From assembly GCA_944548615.1 (NCBI GenBank), contig OX155963.1, positions 30,469,985-30,533,984 of the forward strand: a stretch of DNA of 64,000 bases, written 5' to 3'. The stretch is from Micropterix aruncella. Taxonomy: Eukaryota; Arthropoda; Insecta; Lepidoptera; Micropterigidae. The position numbers and the translations under genes were made by a program. The notes beneath the pieces are model-generated. The model was not told the origin of the DNA, did no database searches, and saw only the letters and a program-made list of their open reading frames with translations. Shown here piece by piece: positions 45,401 to 53,164 of this stretch (position 1 is the stretch's first letter; each line of letters opens with the position of its first letter).

Positions 45401-47881
45401 GAATTGTAATTAAATCATTATCAAACCGCTTCAAAAATAGACTAAAAAATGTACAATCTCTAAACGCAAACAGTAATAAAAATAAATGACCTAATAATCT
45501 ATGGAAGGGACTTCCGAATGATTGTAGGATATGTTTAAGTTTTTGTGATTTTCCATACACAGAGTCTTACGATACCGGGAAGTTACTAGGATGAAATGAA
45601 ACATCAGCTGTTTTTTTACATTGTCTAAATTTCATTTTAAAAAGAAAACCACATAGGTACTAAAAGCTGTATCCATGTATGCTTATTATTATGGGTTACT
45701 AAACAACCCTAATATATTGCTGAATTTGATTTATCTCTATTGCTTTTGTTTTCTATGTAGAAAGGACAAAATTGTTGCCCTCAAAATCTGACTAAATACT
45801 TAAGGATGTAATTTAAGCTGTGTCGTCCAACTAAAACTGTCGTCGCTTTAAAAATGTGATATAATTTTTGCAAATGTCGTTTGTTGCCACTTGCAAGATA
45901 ACATTTTTTGAAACAACCATTGTAATAAAAATCAGTCCCCCTTCCCCCTCCTGCATAGTACAGAAGAAAAGTACCTGCTTATTGAAAAGTACTTATACAT
46001 TTCAGTTTACTATTAGTTTATATTTATAGTTGAAAATCTCCTATTTGACACGCAATAATTCTACCGTAATATTTCTCAAAATGCAAATTATCCAGTTACA
46101 AATGTTTATTTTTTCACAAACGTAGTACAGGATGCTAGCGAGCGACAGATTTGACATAGATGCATTGCAGAAAAATGCGCCTCAGTCATAGTTTCTTATA
46201 CATGATGTTTTGTATTTTGTTACAGTCTTCTCTGCACGCCCTCTGGCGCTACATGCATAACATGTACCAACTGGATGCATTCACACAGTCTTGCCCTGCT
46301 GATCAGGATATCATAAATCACTACAAGCTTCAACAGGTAAGGAACAAAAAGTAAAGCAATAATATACAGCAGCGTCGGCCGAACTTTTGAGCATTGACTA
46401 CCAGACGGTCAAATGGCCATCCCTGGATATAAGGTACGGGATAAAGGAGCCACTATGGGATAGAGAAAAATGGATCTGTCAAACAATGCAAAATGTTAAA
46501 AGGCATTGTTAGCGCTCGACCGGTTGAAATTACCTATTTACTTCGCAGCAATAGAAATTACGTCATTCTATATGTAAACGAATGGATGCTGTGCATTCTA
46601 TAAAATATGAAGAGATGCAACAAAGACCTGCAGTTCTGCGCCGGGGTCTTTATTAGCTATTTGATTACAATACAATACAATCAACTACTCCAGTAGATAG
46701 GCATTCCTACACTTGGATGAGTCACAAAAATTTAATTATTAAAAACATAGCTATCGTGATAGTTTTCATGGCTGTAATATTATATTCAATATTACCTACA
46801 TACAAATAATCCAAATATACTAATGTGATTTAAGAGGCCGTGTACGAAATCGATGTGGGCCGTGATACCTCTATAATCAATGGTATAATATAACTATAGG
46901 TAGGTAGGATTTTCGAGCCAAAGAGATACGTCCACCCTTTGGAAGCGCTCGGCGGGGACTAGCTGACTTGAGGCGTGAATCGTATCATAGGCGAGTATCA
47001 TATCGCGAGAATTAGATTGTTTTAAAAGACTTTATTGCCAATTTTAATTAATGTTTTTCATTTTTTGAGGAAATGGATTGATATTGAACTAAAGTTTATT
47101 TCTGTTGTTTTTATTTTATGAACGAGAGTTCTAAAAGGCCAAAATCAAATGCAATTCTTCGCCCATTTTCTAAAAGATTTGACAAAGTTAAATATTTTTT
47201 TTAACAACAATTTTATATCATAGTAGTAAAAAGTGATTCACTTATTATATAGAGTACTTTCACAACAATACATTGTAATTTTTTCATACCGTTTAGATGT
47301 CAAAACGATTCGTAAATATGTTATATTCTATACCTCTTACAGCAAAAATTCACAAACAGTCGCCGGTTTAAGGTCAATTAATCAAAATTCTATAATAATT
47401 TTCAAAAAAGTAGCTCACTCATTAGACAATATTATAAATGGTATTTTATGTTGTGCAATAAAACTTATAGAAATACAGTATTTTAACCTTAAATTCACGT
47501 CTGCAAAATTACGTAAATTCACGAAATGCGCAAAATTTCGTGTACGGCCTTCTTAAGAGTCAGGGAGAATAATATATTAAAATAGAAATGCAAATTCTAT
47601 GTAGAATAATCAAAAAAAAAAAATTTTATTGTCAATCCAGCAATATGCCTTCGTATTTTTTTTTTAAATTAATAGATGTGTAATAAATTATATGAAAATT
47701 AGAATGTCCAGCTATCATAATACCATTATGTTTAAAACTTTACACATTTCCTTAATCATCAACATTAATTCATTATCAATTTTCTATTTCCTTTCAGTCC
47801 CTAAAGATGAAGAAACACGAGGAGCTGGAAATGCCCACTTTCACCACGTCCATTCCGGCCGATGTGGTCGTCGACGAGTAG
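30331..47881 (+). CDS. Clic: Clic: chloride intracellular channel protein (3' six exons)
   Basis: This is the arthropod member of the CLIC family: soluble GST-fold proteins that can insert in membranes as chloride channels and act in tubulogenesis and redox processes. Coding exons are 30331-30432, 32087-32251, 33793-33932, 42151-42253, 46226-46336 and 47798-47881 (705 bp, 234 residues plus stop), all with GT-AG borders and matching phases. The first exon carries [20 protein letters not shown], the thioredoxin-like site with CLFC. Later exons give [39 protein letters not shown] and [18 protein letters not shown], and the product ends in DVVVDE. I recognised it from close resemblance to Drosophila Clic as I remember it. 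The start codon exon (about 25 residues) was not found and is likely upstream. The introns hold most of the window's transposons. Confidence 0.95.
30550..30774. mobile_element. Foldback MITE in Clic intron (225 bp)
   Basis: The left arm tacaccgtggaatttaaatt ... acccgttaaatagatga is the near-exact reverse complement of the right arm tcatctatttaacgggtaga ... ttctacggtgta. The arms are about 65 bp and the AT-rich middle is about 95 bp. Confidence 0.8.
30880..31150 (+). repeat. Local direct repeat flanking a GC-richer core
   Basis: cttaaattataccttata and gtcattaaccttgatcagta occur at 30885-30955 and again at 31085-31150. Between them is the block shared with 10655-10744 (cctcagcgtca, gacgggaaagactgatcaag, ccgtcaccgc). 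Confidence 0.7.
31562..31811. mobile_element. TTAA-flanked piggyBac-type MITE 1
   Basis: TTAA at 31558-31561 and 31812-31815. The left end cccttagagccccaatgggc and the reverse complement of the right end cccttcagacctcggcccct share CCCTT and a GC-rich block. 250 bp, non-coding, in a Clic intron. Confidence 0.65.
32087..32251 (+). CDS. Clic: Clic exon
   Basis: Acceptor ctctttaag, donor gtatgt, 55 codons, phase 0 at both ends. It runs from [13 protein letters not shown] to PGGHNLFVQ, the end of the N-terminal domain. Confidence 0.95.
33793..33932 (+). CDS. Clic: Clic exon
   Basis: Acceptor atattacag, donor gtatgt, 140 bp. It starts [19 protein letters not shown] and leaves two bases of an Arg codon that the next exon completes. 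Confidence 0.95.
33966..34128. repeat. Long imperfect palindrome next to Clic exon
   Basis: The left arm tttttcattttccatatagc ... gatttcaaagacatatagtt pairs with the right arm aactgtatgtctttgaaatc ... atatgaaaatgaaaaa. The arms are about 70 bp and are separated by about 30 bp. It ends at the TA where a mariner remnant begins. Confidence 0.8.
34130..34727 (-). mobile_element. Internally deleted mariner element
   Basis: The left end ccacgagtcatttgaaaagt and the reverse complement of the right end cgagggtcattcgaaaagtt are mariner-type inverted repeats similar to those at 43985-45213. The minus strand retains transposase-like pieces ([19 protein letters not shown]). About 600 bp. Confidence 0.65.
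34849..35153. mobile_element. TTAA-flanked piggyBac-type MITE 2
   Basis: TTAA at 34845-34848 and 35154-35157. Ends: cccttggagtaaatggg on the left, and ccagttgagtatgagtcaac as the reverse complement of the right. The interior shares attgcattgaaatttt and ttttgtaaaacaattagata with MITE 3 (36007-36638). Contains a local repeat, accagatttggt(c/t)gactc, at 35080-35145. Confidence 0.65.
35335..35545 (+). repeat. 5S rRNA-derived sequence, probable 5S-type SINE
   Basis: The blocks aaccatgttgaaacac, ggttcccgtcagatcac, aagttaagcagcgtcgcgca and ggtcagtacttggatg follow the order of the 5S rRNA gene, including the internal promoter boxes (A box aagttaagcagcg, C box region gtcagtacttggatg). There is an insertion near the 5' end and many changes, so it is not a working 5S gene. 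A 3' extension of about 90 bp suggests a SINE with a 5S head rather than a plain 5S pseudogene. Confidence 0.7.
36007..36638. mobile_element. TTAA-flanked piggyBac-type MITE 3
   Basis: TTAA at 36003-36006 and 36639-36642. The left end cccctcaagcgacgggtgta matches the reverse complement of the right end, cccctcaagacagtaacgtc. Related in part to MITE 2. 632 bp, no transposase. Confidence 0.75.
36700..36890 (+). pseudogene. LINE ORF2 C-terminal fragment
   Basis: It reads [20 protein letters not shown], then [15 protein letters not shown]. This corresponds to the LINE block 'LsYeeRL..Lnl.tLe.Rr.RGDmiet'. It is a short relic in a Clic intron. Confidence 0.6.
37355..37562 (-). repeat. tRNA-derived SINE, 5'-truncated copy
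   Basis: On the minus strand this matches the body and tail of the SINE at 61176-61440: aattgcatttcaattctgtc, then attgtgaaatttc near the tail end, and the aaacaaacaaa tail. The tRNA-like head is missing. Confidence 0.65.
37743..37746. repeat. piggyBac target duplication, left (TTAA)
   Basis: TTAA directly before ccctttgacgacc. Its partner is at 40738-40741. Confidence 0.9.
38395..40263 (+). pseudogene. piggyBac transposase with one frameshift and a predicted short intron
   Basis: This enzyme excises and inserts the element at TTAA. Exon 1 runs 38395-39766; one extra base near 38962 breaks the frame between ...SPSARH and [13 protein letters not shown]. The rest is open. The N-terminus is acidic ([19 protein letters not shown]). 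The catalytic core has [13 protein letters not shown] (first Asp), [14 protein letters not shown] (second Asp) and GGVDLMDQ (third Asp). Exon 2 (39835-40263) gives [18 protein letters not shown] and a C-terminal cysteine-rich finger (CVVCSKQGK ... [10 protein letters not shown]). Joining at 39766/39835 in phase 0 restores the DQ..SYY.hDRKSK block, but the donor GTTGGT is weak. The total of about 599 residues matches family size. Apart from the single shift it looks intact. Confidence 0.85.
39767..39834 (+). other. Predicted intron in the piggyBac transposase
   Basis: 68 bp. The donor GTTGGT is weak; the acceptor (T-rich)CAG is strong. Phase 0. Without its removal the frame stops at 39781 inside the conserved region. 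Confidence 0.6.
40738..40741. repeat. piggyBac target duplication, right (TTAA)
   Basis: TTAA directly after ggtcgtcaaaggg. Confidence 0.9.
41185..41725 (+). repeat. Dispersed insect repeat
   Basis: It begins agactagatgacccggtgaa then cttcgtaccgcc and ends ctagtcattttcgagatctt then gcgagactaacgcacggcga and ttcatttttatatata. Both ends are of a type I remember as widespread in insect, especially moth, genomes. No ORF. A run of 'cgacttttt' words lies at 41408-41470. Confidence 0.5.
41805..42085 (+). repeat. tRNA-derived SINE, 5'-truncated copy
   Basis: It keeps the end of the tRNA-like head (gattcccggctgggtt), the body (taaaattaacagaatgg, gaatgcaataacaagacata) and the tail (attgtgaaatttcacaataa then agagtag and aaacaaacaaac). 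It contains a short internal duplication around ggttggttggaagag. It lies just upstream of Clic exon 42151. Confidence 0.8.
42151..42253 (+). CDS. Clic: Clic exon
   Basis: Acceptor atgttacag, donor gtaaga. The first base completes the Arg codon. It then gives [20 protein letters not shown] and YFVDFEIP, the conserved core of the CLIC helical domain. Confidence 0.95.
42735..42739 (+). repeat. Solo-LTR target duplication, left (GGCAC)
   Basis: GGCAC immediately before TGTAGCG. The same five bases follow the LTR at 43391-43395. Confidence 0.75.
42740..43390. mobile_element. Solo LTR of a retrotransposon (651 bp)
   Basis: It starts TGTA and ends TACA, the usual short inverted repeat of LTRs, and is flanked by the 5-bp duplication GGCAC. 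It is GC-richer than the surroundings and has no ORF of note. Some aataaac words occur near 43160 and 43220, possible poly(A) signals. A 5-bp duplication fits BEL/Pao, Copia or Gypsy elements. Orientation is not settled. Confidence 0.7.
43985..45213 (-). mobile_element. mariner element, decayed (1229 bp)
   Basis: The inverted ends cgagggtgatctgaaaagtt then tccgacc and (reverse complement of right) cgaaggtagtcggaaaagtt then tccgac are flanked by TA at 43983-43984 and 45214-45215. Length and ends fit mariner. The interior codes for a dead transposase on the minus strand. Confidence 0.85.
44000..45110 (-). pseudogene. mariner transposase pseudogene
   Basis: On the minus strand fragments of the transposase can be read in changing frames: [17 protein letters not shown] (N-terminal HTH), then the linker region, [13 protein letters not shown], and the block before the third catalytic Asp, [13 protein letters not shown]. 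Then a C-terminal block ending [12 protein letters not shown]. Many stops show it is long dead. Confidence 0.75.
45216..46225. other. Clic: Clic intron, AT-rich, nothing recognised
   Basis: No coding or clear repeat signal between the mariner element and the next Clic exon. Confidence 0.5.
46226..46336 (+). CDS. Clic: Clic exon
   Basis: Acceptor ttgttacag, donor gtaagg, 37 codons, phase 0. It reads [19 protein letters not shown] then [18 protein letters not shown], the end of the CLIC helical domain. Confidence 0.95.
46692..47735 (-). repeat. Dispersed repeat X, copy 2, split by a TTAA element
   Basis: 46692-46830 and 47557-47735 together match 2640-2968 in reverse orientation. The break falls where copy 1 reads ttaatagtaaggg in reverse, so the 2640 copy shows the empty site. 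Confidence 0.75.
46834..47552. mobile_element. TTAA-flanked non-autonomous element 4 (719 bp)
   Basis: TTAA at 46830-46833 and 47553-47556. The left end gaggccgtgtacgaaatcga matches the reverse complement of the right end, gaaggccgtgtacgaaattt. Comparison with the uninterrupted repeat X at 2640-2968 supports a real insertion. No transposase was seen. Confidence 0.8.
47798..47881 (+). CDS. Clic: Clic terminal exon
   Basis: Acceptor cctttcag. It reads [20 protein letters not shown] then ADVVVDE and TAG at 47879-47881. The 3' UTR follows; I see no AATAAA on the plus strand before the pogo element at 48251. Confidence 0.95.
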   Translation, partial: SLKMKKHEELEMPTFTTSIPADVVVDE

Positions 47882-48248
47882 AAATCCGGCGTCGCCGTCG
47901 ACGGCGAGTCTTCGTAGAAATAGTCATTCAAGAATGCAGCATGAAAGAATTTTACGTACACTATTTTACGAGGGCGCAATCGTGTCGGGCTATTTTTCCT
48001 CTTAAAATGCATTTTAAGGTACATTCCTTCCTTTGCTTCTCTTTACTTCTTTTTCTTTTCGTGTCTTCTCTCTCCAGTCCTCTATAACCAGTGTCTTCTT
48101 TACCGTACACGTGCCAAAACTTACGCCCGGCATTTTTCGCCGCATTACAAAGTATTAACAATTTTATTTCGTTTTATTGAAATCATTCAGAATGACAGTG
48201 AATGAACGATTGTATGAACTATTTTTCGTTTTTTTTTTTTTTTAGTTT

Positions 48249-48250
48249 TA
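48249..48250. repeat. pogo target duplication, left (TA)
   Basis: TA directly before ggggcaagtcgtgtacc. Its partner is at 51059-51060. Confidence 0.85.
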
Positions 48251-48444
48251 GGGGCAAGTCGTGTACCTTCGGACAAATTCCAATTTTCTGAAGGTTTTTA
48301 TTTTTTCTACAAAAGTGACATCAATATTTGTGAATGTTGTATAATATTTCGAGAGTTTGTTTCTTGATCAATACAAAACAATTTTATTTTTTTTTATTTC
48401 TTGTAAAATTTCTGAATTATTGAATATTTAAAAAAAACATGATT

Positions 48445-48515
48445 TTTGTCCGAAGGTACAATGCATCATTGTACCTTCGGACAATAGGTTTGTACTTTCG
48501 GACAATACATGGACT
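48445..48515. repeat. Subterminal motif cluster of the pogo element, left
   Basis: Three copies of the terminal motif: gtccgaaggtacaatg inverted against cattgtaccttcggacaa, then gtactttcggacaatac. They form a near-perfect palindrome centred near 48467. Confidence 0.8.
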
Positions 48516-48613
48516 ATTCATAACATACTTGAAACAGAAACTTAAGAGAATAAAACCACACATTTCAACTTATGTATTTATTTTAAAAAACTATTACTTA
48601 AGATCTAGTAGGT

Positions 48614-50867
48614 CTATTTTTTGATCGCATTAAGCAATTCCAGGGAGTCCACAGAATCATCGGAATCATTTAATTTGTAGCATTTTTGACAAACAAATAA
48701 GTCTTCTTCGTCGCTTTCAGGAATGTTTTCTCGGTGAGATTTTTGCACACAGGAATGATGGAAGTGTTTTTTACAAATACCGCAGAAAAGACTATGCAGC
48801 TCGATGACATATTTTCTGCAAGTATCGCACATTACCACTACATCATTCGATATGATTTGGATTTTGCTGGTACTGGGTCCTACAGAATCTCCTTGATACT
48901 TAGGGATATATTTTCTTCCTTTGCGCTTAAGCGCTTGTTTTTTAGTTGCCTCATTGAGAATTTCATTTTTCTCGGGGGTATCAGTTAAAATTCTGGTTCT
49001 GCCGGGTTTCCTTCCTCGTGTATTTTTTCTAGGCGGTGCCTTAGGGAATGGACTTATTAGCTCAGGTGTTATAGCTGATTGGACGCGGTCTGTAATTATT
49101 TGTGGAGTTTTCGTAGCCCGATCTAATTTAGTCTTCTCTGGAGTTGATATAGAATGAGATATCACAGTGGTCTTCTCGAGAGAAGGTGCAGCATTCTTGG
49201 TGTTGTTATAAATGATTTCTTGTGGAGAAAACCGGGAAGTGCTGGGTTGTGGGACAAAATCGGCATTTATTTCATGCTGATCTAGAGTTACACTACCTTC
49301 TGCTGAAGCAGAAAGCTCCTTAGATTGATGTTCATGTGTTCGATCAGTGACATATGAAGACAAAAACTCATCGTCGGAAAATATGTTTGCATTTAGGGGG
49401 TAGATGCCCGATACCTTAAATCCTTTTGCAATATTACTAGGAGTAAATGCTTGAGGATATGCTTCGCCTACTATTTCTCCAATATCATGTATAGTGATAG
49501 GAGTTCCGGGATGGTTTATCATCCAGCGGTCAGCAGCTCTATTATAGAAGTTTTTATAAGGCCCAAAGACACATCGATCTAACGGTTGCATTTTGTGAGA
49601 TGTGTGCGGGTGCAACGTTAGAATTACTATGCCGTTTTCTCGGGCTTTGTCGATTATTTTAATCGAAATATGGGTTTCGTGGTTGTCCATTATTAGTAGA
49701 ACGGGGTGTTCGGTTGATGGTTTAACGAATTTAATAAAATGATCGAGGTATTGTTGAAACAGTGCTTCAGTTGACCAACCAGAGCTGTTCGCCCCACCGA
49801 TCGAGCCTGGAGGAGCCCCTTTGAGCATGACACCTCGAAAGTAAACCCTCGGAAAAATTAGCATTGGTGGGACAGAATTGCCAATGGCATTCACGCAGGC
49901 AATCATAGTTACGTTAGGTCCGCGTTCCCCAGATGTTAGTTTACCTAATTGCCTTATAGATTTTGGGGCAAGCACTCTTTCTGGTTTGTGTACCGTTGTA
50001 TTTCCACTCTCATCTAGATTGTATATGTTCTCAGGTGGAAATTTATATCTTAACATAACATCAGTCATATTATCAAAGAATCGCTGGACGTTCGACTTGT
50101 TAAAACTAGTGGCTCGAGCGAGGCTGGTAGGTTCCGGCTTTCTTAGTGACATTGTAGGAAATCGTAGCCGAAATCCTGAAAGCCATTGGCGGCCAGCCAT
50201 TCTTTCCTTTAACCAGTTGGCAGGTACAGGTTTTTCTTTTGCAATTGCAAAATCGTAAGCCAATTTTTTCACGTTTAATGTCGTTAATCCCAGATGAAGA
50301 AAGGCTGCCTTTTCCAAATATGCATGAAGGGATTCTTCTTCTTCTCGAGTAAACACTAGTTTTACTGCATAATTTGGTGCGTTTACTACAACGCTTTCAA
50401 CGTCCCGACCTTTATTTTTCTTTAAGTAACCGAAAAGGGTACACTTGGGAATTTTGAAAACTTCAGCTACTTCCCTTATTGTATTGCCATTTAAAACTTC
50501 CGTAACAGCTTTCCGTAACGTATCTTCAGAAAATTTTCCTCGCTTTCTTCCTGTTTTGCTTCGCCCCACTGAAATAAAACAAACTACATGTGAATATAAA
50601 ATTTATGAAAATACCCGAACATAATAACACATAGCGTGTACCTTCGGACACGTCCGAAGGTACACATCAGAGAACGTCCAATGGTACAAGCTTCTACCTA
50701 TTCTGTTAGAATTTTAAATTATCACATTGTGATTATAAAAAAATAACCTAAAATGCACTTTTCCAAATTACTAAAAGTATAAGCTTTCTTGAGTTAGACG
50801 ACTACATAATAATTTACCACCTTTACCCACATGAAAATTCAATTAAATTAACATTAAAAAACTTACT
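48614..50867 (-). CDS. pogo-type transposase, DD35D, with C-terminal PHD-like finger (two exons)
   Basis: This intact 651-residue transposase runs on the minus strand from a split start codon to 48614. Exon 1 ends at 50867 with A, followed by GTAAGT. Exon 2 starts at 50568 after TTTATTTCAG with TGGGGCGAAGC. Splicing makes aaaATGGGG, a good start context, so the first Met exists only after splicing. Domains: psq-type helix-turn-helix near residues 10-55 (REVAEVFKIPKCTLFGYLKK); CENP-B-type DNA-binding region about 75-145; DDE domain with IYNLDESG, LLIMDNHETH and HKMQPLDRCVFGPYK, 35 residues between the last two Asp; a Ser/Thr/Pro-rich linker with basic patches (RKNTRGRKPGRTR); then a C4HC3 finger (CDTC, CGIC, HHSC, CQKC) at about 575-630, and an acidic end. 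All catalytic residues are present. It could be an active transposase or, less likely, a domesticated gene. Confidence 0.92.
50569..50866 (-). other. Predicted 298-bp intron that splits the pogo start codon
   Basis: Donor GTAAGT at 50866-50861, acceptor TTTATTTCAG ending at 50569. It places A of ATG in exon 1 and TG in exon 2. The intron contains a cluster of terminal motifs at 50636-50690. Confidence 0.75.
50630..50695. repeat. Subterminal motif cluster of the pogo element, right
   Basis: cgtgtaccttcggacacgtc then cgaaggtacac is a near-perfect inverted pair of the terminal motif, followed by a third copy, cgtccaatggtaca. Confidence 0.8.
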
Positions 50868-51058
50868 TTTTGTATGAAAAAACTTCAACGGTCTTTCCTC
50901 AGCACAATTTTGACAGAAGTGAGCATATTATAAATCAGTGTTGCCATATGTCGAAAACAGTGTTAGAAATTGTCGACATAATTAAATTAAATAATACCAG
51001 TAAGGAAAAAATAATACTGTCCGATGGTAAATGCGTCCGATGGTACACGACTTGCCCC

Positions 51059-51060
51059 TA
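51059..51060. repeat. pogo target duplication, right (TA)
   Basis: TA directly after ggtacacgacttgcccc. Confidence 0.85.
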
Positions 51061-51209
51061 ACATTGATGTATAAATATATAAACCTGGCATTCAAGCAAA
51101 AATCTGGGAGAGAGCATCTGCAATAGCGATACCACAGTATACCGAGTTAGAACAGTAACTTCGTAAATGTAAATTCGTATTTGCCCAAGTTGAAGAATAT
51201 TCCTTTTCA

Positions 51210-51500
51210 AGAAAAATGTATATGTTTCCTAACACTAACTTTTTTGACGAAGTGATTCTGATCGTCGATCGTTATCTATTATTACTCCTAGGTATTTAAT
51301 TTCCTTCACTAATTCTATTGGCTCACAATCACAACTTAAACCCTTGTCACGATTGTGAATATAGATATTCGGCATTTCACGAGGTTGGCCTCTTTTGTCC
51401 AGCACCTCTTGTGAAAGGGATACATTTTGTTTTTATTATGTTTAATGTAATTAAATTTGGGTCTAGCCATATTTTCACTATATTTGTGTCTCAAAAAATA
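51210..51500 (-). pseudogene. LINE reverse transcriptase fragment
   Basis: On the minus strand this reads KTKCIPFTRGAG, then CEPIELVKEIKYLGVIIDND. The last block is the 'yLGv.iD..l.w' motif that follows the RT palm in LINEs. Frameshifts separate the pieces. Confidence 0.65.
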
Positions 51501-51504
51501 TAAA

Positions 51505-51734
51505 TTGGATTTGATTTGCTGTATTTCTGCTTATTTTCCGGCATTTATTAGTAAATTCAGGGCATATTCATTAGAATACATTAGAAATTTGCTGCGAAAA
51601 GCTGCAGTTTTAAAAATAAAGCTCTTTAAAATGACTTCTATAATCCAATAATGTATTGTTAAACGTTACAATACACCATTTTTTATCTTTTTTGCCCAGA
51701 GAAGGATAAATGACGGGATAAGGCTATTTGGCTA
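51505..51734. other. AT-rich spacer
   Basis: Nothing recognised between two LINE fragments of the same orientation. They may come from one decayed element. Confidence 0.4.
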
Positions 51735-51845
51735 GTGACTGTGTGAAAGCAAATGCTTATTCAACAATGATTTGAAAGTGAGCAATGAAGGTGCATGCCT
51801 GACAGAGTGTGGGAGCTGATTCCATAAATGAGCAGAATGGACCGT
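51735..51845 (-). pseudogene. LINE ORF2 3'-end fragment
   Basis: The minus strand reads AHLWNQLPHSVRHAPSLLTF then KSLLNKHL. This is the typical end of a LINE ORF2 ('lWN.LP..vr.a.s...Fk..L'). Confidence 0.65.
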
Positions 51846-51849
51846 AAAA

Positions 51850-52935
51850 TAATGTGTCAACGGAATAACGAGTATGTTATCTAAACACAACGAAGTGGAT
51901 ATGTTATCCATAACTGAGAACTGCCGACTGACTATTTTTCATGGCATAGCTGCCGATGCCGGGTAAATATATTTATACATCCAACAATGAGTAATAATCC
52001 CGGAGAAAGTTCTAGACACATCTGACTCGGAGTAACATATTGTATTTTTTTTAATTAGCTTAAGCGGAGCACATGGAAGTTAGAAATATGGAATCTTATT
52101 AAGCGGTGTAACAAATGACAAACGCTTCCATAAATCGTTCTTCCATGGCGAAATGTTACATATTTTTAGTCATCTGTTCACTAACCAATCTAATGGTAGT
52201 GTTCATTACAGGTTTGTTGGAACCTTCGTTTCTCTGAAAATCATTAATATCGCAAAGTAATACAGAATAGAAAGGTATCTATCTGTAGTTAAGTTCTCTA
52301 TCTTAAGGATCCAAGCAACTGTTGAAACATACCACCTACGAGAAAAATAAAATTATATATTGTACAGATGGCTACTTTTTTATATAAACTTATATACATA
52401 TTATATTATAATTAATATTATACTCTTATCTATGATAATTACCGATCGTCAAATGTTGATGAAACAATGCTTTCGCTACTTGCGTCCATTATTTGATAAT
52501 GACGGGTGCCTTATTTTGAGTAGTCTGAAATTTTATCATCTTAAATCGGTGAAGGATTACCCGCTTCGAGCTCCATCTTTCGTTTCGTTTCGTTTTCATA
52601 ATCAGGTTTTGTTTTTTGAAATGTACAAAGTTGTGCAATAATTACACTTGAATATTGGAAGAAAAAAGTTTTAAAATGTGTACTTACAAATAAGATTTCT
52701 TCCTTATATAGAATATTTTTAAAACATCCATCAGTTAGATTTTTAAGTTTTTTTTGAGACGAACCCATATTTTTTTGATCATAAAATGTCAATATGTTTA
52801 TTTTTCTATTGTGTTAATTGAAAGATGACATTTTTATGATTTTTTATTGCAAGAAAATAAATGTTTAACATTGAAATTACAGTGTTTTATTTACCCGAAA
52901 GCCCAAAAAAGAAAATGCTAATTCATGGAATATGA
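51850..52935. other. AT-rich spacer, nothing recognised
   Basis: Short ORFs only, with no recognisable motifs. Confidence 0.45.
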
Positions 52936-52939
52936 AATA

Positions 52940-53065
52940 TAAAAATAGCGTGGTGGACATGTGGAATAAACTACCGTTTGAAGTGATTAGTGCAAGCTCA
53001 GTCAATCAATTTAAAAACAGACTCGATTTGTACCTAAAAACTTGTTAATATTGTTTATGACTAGT
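52940..53065 (+). pseudogene. LINE ORF2 3'-end fragment
   Basis: It reads VVDMWNKLPFEVISASSVNQ then FKNRLDLYLKTC and a stop. A very similar fragment lies at 59640-59770. It sits just past the end of the CUB-domain gene. Confidence 0.75.
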
Positions 53066-53127
53066 TTTTCAAGATCTGATCTGGTATCTATAATTAATAA
53101 TAATAACAATAATATAAATCAAAATAT

Positions 53128-53133
53128 TTTATT
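53128..53133 (-). promoter_or_regulatory. Poly(A) signal of the CUB-domain gene
   Basis: AATAAA on the minus strand, about 32 bases after the stop at 53165. Position and strand fit the CUB gene. Confidence 0.6.
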
Positions 53134-53164
53134 CTAATAAGTTATTCAGTCGTGTATATTTCAT

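Larger units (their letters stand above)
48251..51058 (-). mobile_element. Complete pogo/Tigger-type DNA transposon (2808 bp)
   Basis: The terminal inverted repeats are ggggcaagtcgtgtaccttc then ggac at the left and (reverse complement) ggggcaagtcgtgtaccatc then ggac at the right, with TA on both sides. Copies of the motif gtaccttcggaca cluster inside both ends: 48450-48510 on the left, and 50636-50690 and 51018-51045 on the right. Several are arranged head to head (cgtgtaccttcggacacgtc then cgaaggtacac). They are probably transposase binding sites. One intact transposase gene fills the middle. Confidence 0.93.

Noticed and set aside
30331..47881. Clic exons as a retrocopy or pseudogene
   Set aside because: All six exons have proper GT-AG borders, matching phases and no stop; the product is complete to its C-terminus.
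50567..50569. GTG as start codon of the pogo transposase
   Set aside because: It directly follows a strong splice acceptor, and splicing to the exon ending at 50867 makes a proper ATG in good context.
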